A stretch of DNA of 9,953 bases from an uncultured Clostridia bacterium. Lineage in GTDB: Bacteria; Bacillota; Clostridia; Oscillospirales; CAG-272. Under the pieces are notes generated by a model. That model did not search any database. It saw only the letters and a list, made by a program, of their open reading frames with translations, and was not told the DNA's origin. Each line of letters begins with the position of its first letter. Positions within the stretch are counted from its first letter, which is position 1. The translations under genes were made by a program, and so were the position numbers. Where the stretch lies: assembly GCA_937898155.1 (NCBI GenBank), contig CALEJO010000089.1, forward strand, positions 1 through 9,953, written 5' to 3'. This document shows positions 1 to 4,886 of this stretch, one piece after another.

Positions 1-121
1 CTTCTTCCGTCGGGGTTTGTTCTTCCTCCTCCGGCGACACGGGCTTTTCTTCCCCGCTCGTCACGGGCTCCGAGGGCTCTTGCTGAGAGAAACGATTTTC
101 TCCGTTGGTTTCTTCTGTCAT
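1..121 (-). CDS. Unrecognised acidic protein, N-terminus only (runs off the left edge)
   Basis: Reading leftwards from the ATG at 121, 40 codons are open to the window edge. The protein starts MTEETNGENRFSQQEPSEPV and continues with Glu/Pro/Ser/Thr-rich low-complexity sequence. The start is supported by an AAAGGAG ribosome binding site (minus strand, about 131-137) nine bases upstream. I do not recognise the family. The acidic, probably disordered start resembles the N-terminus of the DUF4190-like protein at 1030-1491, so it could be the cytoplasmic tail of another small membrane protein, but no membrane segment lies within the window. It diverges from the acetyltransferase gene at 319. Confidence 0.72.
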   Translation of the reverse strand, partial: MTEETNGENRFSQQEPSEPVTSGEEKPVSPEEEEQTPTEE

Positions 122-162
122 GGGTATCGCTCCTTTGCTGATTATTTCACGGGTTTGTCACT

Positions 163-190
163 ATTTTATCGCGAAAATATGACAAGTCGA
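163..190 (-). promoter_or_regulatory. Possible promoter for the left-edge gene
   Basis: On the minus strand, TAAAAT (163-168) as a -10 box lies 16 bases from a TCGACT (185-190, four of six matches) as a -35 box. Transcription would start about 35 bases before the ATG at 121. The -35 match is weak. Confidence 0.35.
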
Positions 191-233
191 TGAATGTTTC
201 ATAAAATAGATGTAAATAGTTTTCGCTTTTTTC

Positions 234-262
234 TTGAAAAAATGCCGTTTTTGCGCTACAAT
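234..262 (+). promoter_or_regulatory. Sigma-A-type promoter for the GNAT acetyltransferase
   Basis: TTGAAA (234-239), a 17-base spacer and TACAAT (257-262) each match the housekeeping consensus at five of six positions. They sit in an AT-rich patch in GC-rich DNA. Predicted transcription start is near 269, giving a leader of about 50 bases that is largely taken up by a hairpin. Confidence 0.75.
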
Positions 263-271
263 ATAAAAAAA

Positions 272-318
272 TTTCCGCCGTTCGGTTTGCCGCACGGCGA
301 CGGAAAAGGGGTTTTTCC
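272..318 (+). promoter_or_regulatory. Structured 5' leader of the GNAT gene with two competing hairpins
   Basis: Hairpin one pairs TTTCC (272-276) with GGAAA (302-306), GCCGT (277-281) with ACGGC (294-298) and CGG (283-285) with CCG (290-292), with a three-base bulge at 299-301 and one internal mismatch. Hairpin two pairs GGAAAA (302-307) with TTTTCC (313-318) around GGGGT, and contains the likely ribosome binding site AAGGGG (306-311). Both use bases 302-306, so they exclude each other in full form. Hairpin two ends right at the start codon and would hide the binding site. The pairing is seen in the sequence; any regulatory role is inference. Confidence 0.45.
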
Positions 319-912
319 ATGACCGAAACCGACCTCTCTGTCTTTTCGCATCTGCCGACGCTTTCGACCGATCGGCTGATCTTGCGGAAGATGAAAATTT
401 CCGACAGCGCGGATATGTTCGATTACGCGCGTCAGGAAGAAACGACGCGCTATCTGCTCTGGTCGCCGCACGCGTCCCAGTCCGCCTCGCGCCGCTATCT
501 GATCTATTTGCAGGGGCAATATCGCGCGGGCAATTTCTATGACTTCGCGCTCGTAGACCGCGAAAGCGGCAAAATGATCGGCACGTGCGGGTTTTCGAGC
601 TTTACGCTCGCGGACAATTCCGCGGAGATCGGCTACGTGCTGAATCCCGCCTATTGGGGCAAGGGGCTCGCCACCGAGGCGGTGCGCCGCATTTTGCAAT
701 TCGCGTTCGTCGAACTTTCCCTGCACCGCGTGACCGCGCGGATCATGGAGGGCAATCTGGCAAGCAAGCGCGTCGCCGAAAAATGCGGGATGCGACTCGA
801 AGCGACACACATCAAGTCGCTCCGCGTCAAAGGGACCTATCACACGATCCACGAATACGCGCTTCTTTCCGAAGAATATTTCAAAGCCCAATCTTTCTCT
901 ATTATAGAATGA
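319..912 (+). CDS. GNAT family N-acetyltransferase, RimJ/RimL type
   Basis: This 197-residue protein is a GCN5-related N-acetyltransferase of the Acetyltransf_3 (RimJ/RimL-like) group, which transfers acetyl from acetyl-CoA to an amine. The acceptor cannot be told from the sequence; RimJ, RimL and RimI act on ribosomal protein N-termini, and many relatives act on small molecules. The N-terminus has the typical STDRLILRKMKISDS start (about 16-30). The acetyl-CoA-binding motif A is YWGKGLATEA (112-121), preceded by the strand AEIGYVLNP. The downstream NLASKRVAEKCGM segment is the usual last-helix signature. Length is normal and the gene looks intact. The ATG at 319 follows AAGGGG by seven bases. 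It has its own promoter at 234-262, and no convincing terminator separates it from the next promoter at 950. Confidence 0.9.
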   Translation: MTETDLSVFSHLPTLSTDRLILRKMKISDSADMFDYARQEETTRYLLWSPHASQSASRRYLIYLQGQYRAGNFYDFALVDRESGKMIGTCGFSSFTLADNSAEIGYVLNPAYWGKGLATEAVRRILQFAFVELSLHRVTARIMEGNLASKRVAEKCGMRLEATHIKSLRVKGTYHTIHEYALLSEEYFKAQSFSIIE

Positions 913-949
913 CTTTGCCGCTTTGTCAATCGTCTGCCGGCAAAAGCGC

Positions 950-978
950 TTGACTTTTCCCCGGCGGCGCGGTATAAT
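950..978 (+). promoter_or_regulatory. Strong sigma-A-type promoter for the DUF4190-like gene
   Basis: TTGACT (950-955), an exact 17-base spacer and a perfect TATAAT (973-978). The spacer is very GC-rich. It lies 38 bases after the acetyltransferase stop and gives a leader of about 45 bases before the ATG at 1030. It probably also serves the TIM-barrel gene and possibly greA, since no other promoter is visible before either. Confidence 0.85.
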
Positions 979-1029
979 TTAAGAAAAACAATTTATGATG
1001 ATTTGACTTTTTTACAGGAGGAACACAAA

Positions 1030-1491
1030 ATGAACGAAGAAACCACCGCTTGCGAAACCAACGAAACGGAAACGCCCGTCGAACAGGCACCCGTTGAGCA
1101 AATGCCCACCGAAGTTCCCGCACCCGCACCGGCGCAAGCACCCGAAAAAGGAAGAAATGAATTTGCCATCGCGGGCTTTGTCTGCGGACTCCTCGGATTT
1201 TTGACCCGCGGCTTTATGCTCGGGCTCCTCGGCATTATTTTCAGCGCAGTTTCCCGCAAGAAAGGCCGCACCGGCTTCGCCTCCGCGGGCCTCGCGCTCG
1301 GCATCATCCGCGTCGTGCTTTCCGTAATCTTGTTTTTGCTTGTTCTTGCTCTGTATGTCGGCATCGCTTACACCGCGATTACGGGTGAAATTACGGGAAT
1401 TCTCGAAGAGATTTTAGGCGAGTTCGGCATTGATCCAAGTGAAATTTTCGGCGAGGTCGAGAACGCCGCGATGGCACTTCTGCACCGCTGA
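1030..1491 (+). CDS. DUF4190-like small membrane protein with acidic N-terminal tail
   Basis: The 153-residue protein starts MNEETTACETNETETP and has about 40 residues of acidic, Pro/Ala-rich, probably disordered sequence. Then come two hydrophobic helices, FAIAGFVCGLLGFL...LGLLGIIFSAVS and GFASAGLALGIIRVVLSVILFLLVLALY, joined by a basic RKKGRTG loop. This pattern of small Gly-rich helices around a basic loop is typical of DUF4190 proteins of Bacillota, whose function is unknown. A third amphipathic stretch (GEITGILEEILGEFGIDPSEIFGEVENA) follows. The ATG at 1030 was chosen because AGGAGG (1016-1021) sits eight bases upstream; a TTG at 1003 in the same frame precedes that site. It is the first gene behind the 950-978 promoter. 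Confidence 0.82.
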   Translation: MNEETTACETNETETPVEQAPVEQMPTEVPAPAPAQAPEKGRNEFAIAGFVCGLLGFLTRGFMLGLLGIIFSAVSRKKGRTGFASAGLALGIIRVVLSVILFLLVLALYVGIAYTAITGEITGILEEILGEFGIDPSEIFGEVENAAMALLHR

Positions 1492-1506
1492 TCTGACCGT
1501 AGCTTG

Positions 1507-2271
1507 ATGAAACCGACCATGTTTCCGCTCGGACTGACGAGCGTCACGTTTCGCGGCAAATCCATTCCCGAGGTCGCGTCGCTTGCGAAGCAGGCGGGGC
1601 TTTCTCTGATCGAATGGGGCGGCGACATCCACGTTCCGCCATCCGACCGTGCCGCGATCGCCGAGGCGTGCCGCGCCATGCAGACATATGGGCTTTCCTG
1701 CCAGTCCTACGGCTCCTATTATCGCGTCGGCGACGGCGAGCCGGAGCAGTTCCGCGCGATCTGTGAGACCGCCGCGGCGCTCGGTGCCGAAACGGTGCGC
1801 ACGTGGCTCGGCAGAAAAGGAAGCGCGCTCGTTTCCGAAGAAGAACGCGCCACGCTCCTCGGCGAAACCCGTTCGCTTGCCGCGATCGCCGAATCGTTCG
1901 GGCTGACGCTGGCGTTTGAGTTTCACGGCAAAACTTATAACGACACCGGCGAAACGTCGCTCGCTTTCTGGCGGGACGTCGCCCGCCCGAACGTCAAAAC
2001 CTACTGGCAACCGCTCGCGTTCGGCGACAGCGAAGCCAACCTGCGCCGGATCCTGCCCGCGCTCTGCACGGTGCACGTCTTCCATTGGGACAGCGAAAAC
2101 AGTCGCTTCCCGCTCGCCGACGGCATCGAGCCGTGGCGGTGCTATCTTTCCGTGCTCCGCGATGCCGGACGCGCCTGTCCGCTTTTGCTCGAATTTGTCC
2201 AAAACGACGACGAGGAGCAGTTTTTGCGCGACGCGCGGACACTCGCCGCGCTGGCGGCGGAAGCCAACTAA
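1507..2271 (+). CDS. Sugar phosphate isomerase/epimerase-like TIM-barrel protein
   Basis: This 254-residue protein has the xylose isomerase-like/AP endonuclease 2 TIM-barrel pattern (PF01261). Landmarks are LIEWGGDIHV with E36, the central strand AFEFHGKTYND with E138 and H140, the VHVFHWD strand with H190 and H193, and the last strand LLLEFVQND with E229. Members use a divalent metal to isomerise or epimerise sugars and related polyols; the substrate cannot be assigned. The usual ligand-bearing 'LDTGH'-like segment is replaced by VKTYWQPLAF, so metal binding may be altered or the function different. No clear ribosome binding site precedes the start. ATG 1507 lies 15 bases after the DUF4190-like stop and is probably translated by coupling. 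A TTG at 1504 and an ATG at 1519 are alternatives. Confidence 0.85.
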   Translation: MKPTMFPLGLTSVTFRGKSIPEVASLAKQAGLSLIEWGGDIHVPPSDRAAIAEACRAMQTYGLSCQSYGSYYRVGDGEPEQFRAICETAAALGAETVRTWLGRKGSALVSEEERATLLGETRSLAAIAESFGLTLAFEFHGKTYNDTGETSLAFWRDVARPNVKTYWQPLAFGDSEANLRRILPALCTVHVFHWDSENSRFPLADGIEPWRCYLSVLRDAGRACPLLLEFVQNDDEEQFLRDARTLAALAAEAN

Positions 2272-2283
2272 ATCAAAAAAACA

Positions 2284-2306
2284 GCCCGTCCCTCTGTGGG
2301 ACGGGC
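2284..2306 (+). terminator. Hairpin between the TIM-barrel gene and greA (weak terminator or attenuator)
   Basis: GCCCGTCCC (2284-2292), loop TCTGT and GGGACGGGC (2298-2306) form a perfect 9-bp stem. On the plus strand only GCTTTCT follows, a poor U-tract, so partial read-through into greA is likely. A run of seven A's precedes it, so the minus strand would carry a much better U-tract. The greA ribosome binding site lies only ten bases downstream (2316-2320). Confidence 0.6.
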
Positions 2307-2326
2307 GCTTTCTCCGGAGGAACCCT

Positions 2327-2830
2327 ATGCACGACGAACTGACCAAAGTTGATATCAAAAAAATGCAGGAGGAGATCGAGTATCGCAAAAACGAGCTCGG
2401 TCCGAAGCTGAAAGCCGAGTTGAAATACGCGCGTGAGCTCGGCGACCTCAGCGAAAATTTCGAGTATCACGCCGCAAAGCGTGAGCTGGGCAAAAACAAC
2501 AGCCGCATCCGCTATCTTGAACAAATGATCGCAACGGCGGTCGTCATCGACGCGTCCTCCGGCGAGGGCGTCGTCGGGCTTTTCGACAAGGTGACGATCT
2601 ACGTCGAAGAAGACGACGAGGAAATGACGTTCACGCTCGTCACGACGCTCCGCCAGGACTCGCTAAAAAATCTGATCAGCAAGGAATCACCGCTCGGCAA
2701 AGCCGTGATGGGACACAAGGTCGGCGACCGCGTTTCCGTCAAGGTCAACGACACGTATTCCTACGACGTCGTCATCCGCGCTGCCGAAAAAGGCGAGGAC
2801 GACGAATCGCTCGAAATCAGCCCGTATTGA
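2327..2830 (+). CDS. greA: Transcript cleavage factor GreA
   Basis: GreA enters the secondary channel of RNA polymerase and stimulates cleavage of backtracked RNA, rescuing arrested complexes. The 167-residue protein shows the N-terminal coiled coil (about 5-75) with the family signature ELGDLSENFEYHAAKREL; D40 and E43 at the hairpin tip would hold the catalytic magnesium. The C-terminal FKBP-like domain contains SPLGKAVMGHKVGDRVSV. It is slightly longer than the usual 158 residues because of an acidic C-terminal tail (EKGEDDESLEISPY) and a few extra residues in the linker. The ATG at 2327 has GGAGG (2316-2320) six bases upstream. No separate promoter is visible, so it is probably transcribed through the hairpin at 2284-2306. 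Two terminator hairpins follow. Confidence 0.95.
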   Translation: MHDELTKVDIKKMQEEIEYRKNELGPKLKAELKYARELGDLSENFEYHAAKRELGKNNSRIRYLEQMIATAVVIDASSGEGVVGLFDKVTIYVEEDDEEMTFTLVTTLRQDSLKNLISKESPLGKAVMGHKVGDRVSVKVNDTYSYDVVIRAAEKGEDDESLEISPY

Positions 2831-2842
2831 GTTTTTGAAGAA

Positions 2843-2876
2843 GGACTCCCTGCCGCGCAGGGGGTCCCCGCTTTTC
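2843..2876 (+). terminator. Rho-independent terminator of greA
   Basis: GGACTCCCTG (2843-2852), loop CCGCG and CAGGGGGTCC (2858-2867) form a 10-bp stem with one T-G wobble, followed by a T-rich stretch at 2871-2879. The region from 2835 resembles the element after birA, including the position of the wobble and the five-base loop. Confidence 0.8.
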
Positions 2877-2887
2877 TTTACGAAAAG
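2869..2887 (+). repeat. 19-bp repeat, copy 1 (identical at 9739-9757)
   Basis: CGCTTTTCTTTACGAAAAG occurs here and, identical, after the birA terminator. It contains an internal inverted repeat, CTTTTC (2871-2876) with GAAAAG (2882-2887) around TTTAC. Both copies directly follow a hairpin with the shape CTCC-CTG, five-base loop, CAG-GGG. Confidence 0.8.
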
Positions 2888-2891
2888 GAAA

Positions 2892-2920
2892 CAAAGCCCC
2901 GCCGAATCGGCGGGGCTTTG
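2892..2920. terminator. Bidirectional terminator between convergent greA and the lipoprotein gene
   Basis: CAAAGCCCCGCCG (2892-2904), loop AAT and CGGCGGGGCTTTG (2908-2920) form a perfect 13-bp stem; A2891-T2921 adds a fourteenth pair. TGTTTTTCTC follows on the plus strand and TTTCCTTTTCG on the minus strand. It lies eight bases beyond the end of the minus-strand lipoprotein gene and serves as its terminator; for greA it is a second, backup stop. Confidence 0.9.
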
Positions 2921-2928
2921 TGTTTTTC

Positions 2929-3765
2929 TCAAACGGGCACTTCCTCAAACTTTTCATAGCCGGGGATCGGTTCTGCCGTCACGGGCTTGCCCGGATTCTG
3001 GAATTCCGAAACGACTTCCGTCACGACGACCACTTCTTCGGTCTCACCCTCGACCTCGATCGTCATATTCAGAACGAACGACAGCTCATCCTTGACCATA
3101 TAGCCCTTTTTGTTCGTCGACATCTGATATTTGATATTGCTGAGCTTGTATTTGACGTTGTTGAGCTTGGAGGAAACCACAGGCGTCTCTTTGTCAGCCG
3201 CGACGGAACGCACCGAATCGAGCAGATCCTTGAAAAGCGAGGAGAATTCGTTCTCCGTCAGCGTGAACGAGAATGTCTTGCCGTTTTTATTTTTCTCGAC
3301 AGTCACGTTTTCGATCGTTTCGTCGAACGCCACGTCCTCTACCAAACCGAAATTGCCGAGCGAGTCGGCAAGCTCGGAGTCTGCGGGGATCTTCGCGCCT
3401 TCCCCGTCCGTTTCGACATAAAGCCAATCGCCGTCACGGTAAACTTTCGTGTCTTGTGCGAATGTGTCGTAGCTGATATGCGAATCCATGCGGAATTTCG
3501 TTTCGCTTTCATAATAAGAATCGGATATCATTTCGAGCACAATCGTCTGATCCGGTTCCGTCACGGTGGAATCCATGACTTGCGTCGATTTCCCTTTCAT
3601 GGTGATGGTCTCTTTCATCTGCGTGTGAAGCGCGCGCGTTTCGAGCTCGTTGCTTTTCTTCACCGCTTCGTGATATTGCTCGACCGGCGTGAGCTTATCG
3701 CCGCAGGAAGCCAGCAGAAGCGCCGTCATGACGATCACAAGCAAAAGCGCAATGATTTTTTTCAT
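2929..3765 (-). CDS. Putative lipoprotein of unknown function (DUF6612-like architecture)
   Basis: The 278-residue protein starts MKKIIALLLVIVMTALLLASC, a lipoprotein signal peptide with lipobox LLASC; Cys21 would be lipidated and anchor the mature protein outside the membrane. The rest is beta-strand-rich with alternating polar/hydrophobic stretches (KVYRDGDWLYVETDGEG, VEGETEEVVVVTEVVSEFQNPG). This resembles the LolA-like, DUF6612-type lipoproteins of Clostridia; that family name is a guess from style. An ATG at 3771 adds two residues (ME). I prefer 3765 because the ribosome binding site AAGGGG (3775-3780) is nine bases from it but only three from 3771. The gene has its own promoter (3807-3835) and a strong terminator (2892-2920), so it can be expressed apart from the amidase. 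Confidence 0.85.
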   Translation of the reverse strand: MKKIIALLLVIVMTALLLASCGDKLTPVEQYHEAVKKSNELETRALHTQMKETITMKGKSTQVMDSTVTEPDQTIVLEMISDSYYESETKFRMDSHISYDTFAQDTKVYRDGDWLYVETDGEGAKIPADSELADSLGNFGLVEDVAFDETIENVTVEKNKNGKTFSFTLTENEFSSLFKDLLDSVRSVAADKETPVVSSKLNNVKYKLSNIKYQMSTNKKGYMVKDELSFVLNMTIEVEGETEEVVVVTEVVSEFQNPGKPVTAEPIPGYEKFEEVPV

Positions 3766-3806
3766 TTCCATAATCCCCTTTTTATTTTGTTTCGGGTTCT
3801 GCTTTT

Positions 3807-3835
3807 ATTTTATCAAAATTCGGCAAAAATGTCAA
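3807..3835 (-). promoter_or_regulatory. Consensus promoter of the lipoprotein gene, overlapping the amidase stop
   Basis: On the minus strand a perfect TTGACA (3830-3835), a 17-base spacer and TAAAAT (3807-3812). The predicted start is near 3800, about 35 bases before the ATG. The -35 box contains the amidase TGA stop (3832-3834). Confidence 0.88.
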
Positions 3836-4404
3836 GAGCGGTCTTCGGAAAAGAATGTCTCGATGCCTTGATAGATGCCCTGCGCGATCAGCGCGGGATT
3901 TTCCGCCATCAGCGCCGCGTCGTCCGCGTTCGTGATGAATCCGACTTCGAGCAAAAGCGCGGGCATCCGCGTTTTGCGGAGCACATAAAGCGTCGGGCGG
4001 GCGGTGACGCCGCGATCCGTCAGCCCCGTCACCTCCGAAAGCGACGCCAAAATATCTTCGGCGAGCGGATATGCCCGCGAGGAAAGGTCGAAAACGAATG
4101 CCTCGCTCCCCGACGCGCTTTCGATGTCCGACGCGTTCGCGTGGATACTGATGAACCAGTCCGCGCCCCAATCGTTCGCTGCGTTCACCCGTGTCGCGAG
4201 ACTCGTCGCCGTGCTCGTGCCGAGGATCTCGTCGGGCGCGTTCCGCGACGTGCGTGCCTCAAAGCGCGGATCGGCGTTCAGAAGCGCTTCCAGCTCCTTG
4301 CCGATCGCATATACCAAGTCCTGCTCCCGATAGCCGTTGCCCTCCGCGCCCGAATTCGGGTTCTGCGGATTGTGTCCCTGATCAATGAAAATGCGAATTG
4401 CCAT
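3832..4404 (-). CDS. N-acetylmuramoyl-L-alanine amidase (Amidase_3), no signal peptide
   Basis: This 190-residue protein is a stand-alone Amidase_3 domain (PF01520), the zinc enzyme that cuts the bond between N-acetylmuramic acid and L-alanine in peptidoglycan. The metal ligands and catalytic glutamate are in place: H11 in IFIDQGHNP, E27 in YREQDLVY, H88 in FISIHANAS, and E153 in LLLEVGFITNADDAALM. Only the catalytic domain is present, with no SH3, SPOR or LysM domain, no signal peptide and no membrane segment. It therefore either leaves the cell by another route, as phage endolysins do through holins, or acts after lysis or inside a spore mother cell; the sequence does not decide. The ATG at 4404 has AAAGGA (4409-4414) four bases upstream. 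No clear promoter is visible. It diverges from rpmH. Confidence 0.9.
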   Translation of the reverse strand: MAIRIFIDQGHNPQNPNSGAEGNGYREQDLVYAIGKELEALLNADPRFEARTSRNAPDEILGTSTATSLATRVNAANDWGADWFISIHANASDIESASGSEAFVFDLSSRAYPLAEDILASLSEVTGLTDRGVTARPTLYVLRKTRMPALLLEVGFITNADDAALMAENPALIAQGIYQGIETFFSEDRS

Positions 4405-4416
4405 AGGTTCCTTTCC

Positions 4417-4431
4417 GCCGCCGACGGCGGC
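4417..4431 (-). other. GC hairpin just upstream of the amidase ribosome binding site
   Basis: GCCGCC (4417-4422) and GGCGGC (4426-4431) form a perfect 6-bp stem with a three-base loop. On the amidase transcript it ends two bases before AAAGGA, close enough to affect ribosome access. It has no U-tract and is not a terminator. Confidence 0.4.
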
Positions 4432-4458
4432 TTAAACGTCGTTCCCTGTCAGTTTACG

Positions 4459-4542
4459 CGCGCTTTTCGCTTTTCGTGACGCTTTTTCTTCCGAAAATAG
4501 CGCGTTTTCCCGTTCCTTGCGCGGGATTTCAAAAGAAAACGC
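4459..4542. other. Nested inverted repeats in the amidase-rpmH spacer
   Basis: The divergent spacer 4405-4552 holds no gene. CGCGCTTTTCG (4459-4469) pairs with CGAAAA (4492-4497) plus GCGCG (4500-4504), giving 11 bp with a TA bulge. An overlapping second repeat pairs GCGTTTTC (4502-4509) with GAAAACGC (4535-4542). They cannot both form fully, since they share 4502-4504. They end ten bases before the rpmH -35 box. They could be protein-binding sites or leader structure of the amidase transcript; no function is recognised. Confidence 0.4.
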
Positions 4543-4552
4543 AAATTCCCCC

Positions 4553-4582
4553 TTGACAAATCGGGGTTTTTATGTGTATAAT
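4553..4582 (+). promoter_or_regulatory. Full-consensus promoter of the rpmH operon
   Basis: A perfect TTGACA (4553-4558) and a perfect TATAAT (4577-4582), 18 bases apart. This is the strongest promoter in the window, as expected for a ribosomal protein gene, and gives a leader of about 55 bases. The -10 box overlaps a TGTGTATAA 9-mer (4573-4581), which on the minus strand reads TTATACACA, a DnaA box. Confidence 0.92.
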
Positions 4583-4606
4583 ACTCTTTGTAATTGTAGC
4601 AATATG

Positions 4607-4622
4607 CGCGGAGATATCCGCG
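4607..4622 (+). other. Hairpin in the rpmH leader
   Basis: CGCGGA (4607-4612), loop GATA and TCCGCG (4617-4622) form a perfect 6-bp stem six bases before the AAGGAGG ribosome binding site (4629-4635). It leaves that site free and may stabilise the 5' end of the transcript. Confidence 0.45.
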
Positions 4623-4643
4623 AAAGCCAAGGAGGTGCAGAAA

Positions 4644-4778
4644 ATGCTTAGAACTTATCAGCCCAAGAAGTTGCAGAGACAGAAAGAGCATGGTTTCAGA
4701 AAGAGAATGAGCACTGCTAACGGTCGCAAAGTCCTCAAAAGAAGACGCGCAAAAGGCAGAGCAAGACTTTCCTATTGA
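4644..4778 (+). CDS. rpmH: Large ribosomal subunit protein bL34
   Basis: The 44-residue protein MLRTYQPKKLQRQKEHGFRK... is full-length L34 and ends in the usual basic helix (TANGRKVLKRRRAKGRARLSY). It binds 23S rRNA in the large ribosomal subunit. The ATG at 4644 has a perfect AAGGAGG (4629-4635) eight bases upstream; an earlier in-frame start would include leader sequence. The codons are more A-rich than those of neighbouring genes, as is common for highly expressed ribosomal genes. It is the first gene behind the consensus promoter and is followed by an attenuator-like hairpin before rnpA. Confidence 0.98.
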   Translation: MLRTYQPKKLQRQKEHGFRKRMSTANGRKVLKRRRAKGRARLSY

Positions 4779-4783
4779 TAATC

Positions 4784-4854
4784 TGCAAACGAAAAGCCTG
4801 TGGCGTCCATGGGCTTTCATTTTTTCTCCGCGCTTTTTGCGCGGAGCGTTTGCA
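4784..4854 (+). ncRNA. Three-helix structured element between rpmH and rnpA, including an attenuator-like hairpin
   Basis: An outer helix, TGCAAACG (4784-4791) with CGTTTGCA (4847-4854), is a perfect 8 bp. It encloses two hairpins. The first pairs AAAGCCTGTGG (4793-4803) with CCATGGGCTTT (4807-4817) over 11 bp with two tandem G-U wobbles and a CGT loop; six T's (4820-4825) follow, as in an intrinsic terminator. The second pairs CTCCGCGC (4826-4833) with GCGCGGAG (4839-4846), 8 bp with a TTTTT loop, and abuts the 3' strand of the outer helix, allowing stacking. A terminator leaking here would give more L34 than RNase P protein. The pairing is seen; the role is inference. Confidence 0.6.
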
Positions 4855-4886
4855 AAATGCTGTTTCGGACGGAGGAAATCGGTAGC

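Noticed and set aside
914..944. TTTGCCG (914-920) with CGGCAAA (938-944) as a terminator after the acetyltransferase
   Set aside because: The loop is 17 bases and A's, not T's, follow the stem, so it does not look like a rho-independent terminator. It may only be chance pairing.
1003..1029. TTG at 1003 as a start for the DUF4190-like gene
   Set aside because: The perfect AGGAGG at 1016-1021 lies inside this extension and points to ATG 1030.
1414..2388. A 324-codon minus-strand frame opposite the TIM-barrel gene and greA start
   Set aside because: It crosses two recognised plus-strand genes and a hairpin, with no family features. It is an antisense shadow.
2920..4479. A 519-codon plus-strand open frame lying opposite the lipoprotein and amidase genes
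   Set aside because: The minus strand encodes two proteins with clear signatures (lipobox; Amidase_3 zinc ligands), own ribosome binding sites and a promoter. The plus-strand frame is rich in His, Arg and Phe, matches no family I know, and is an antisense shadow of GC-rich codons.
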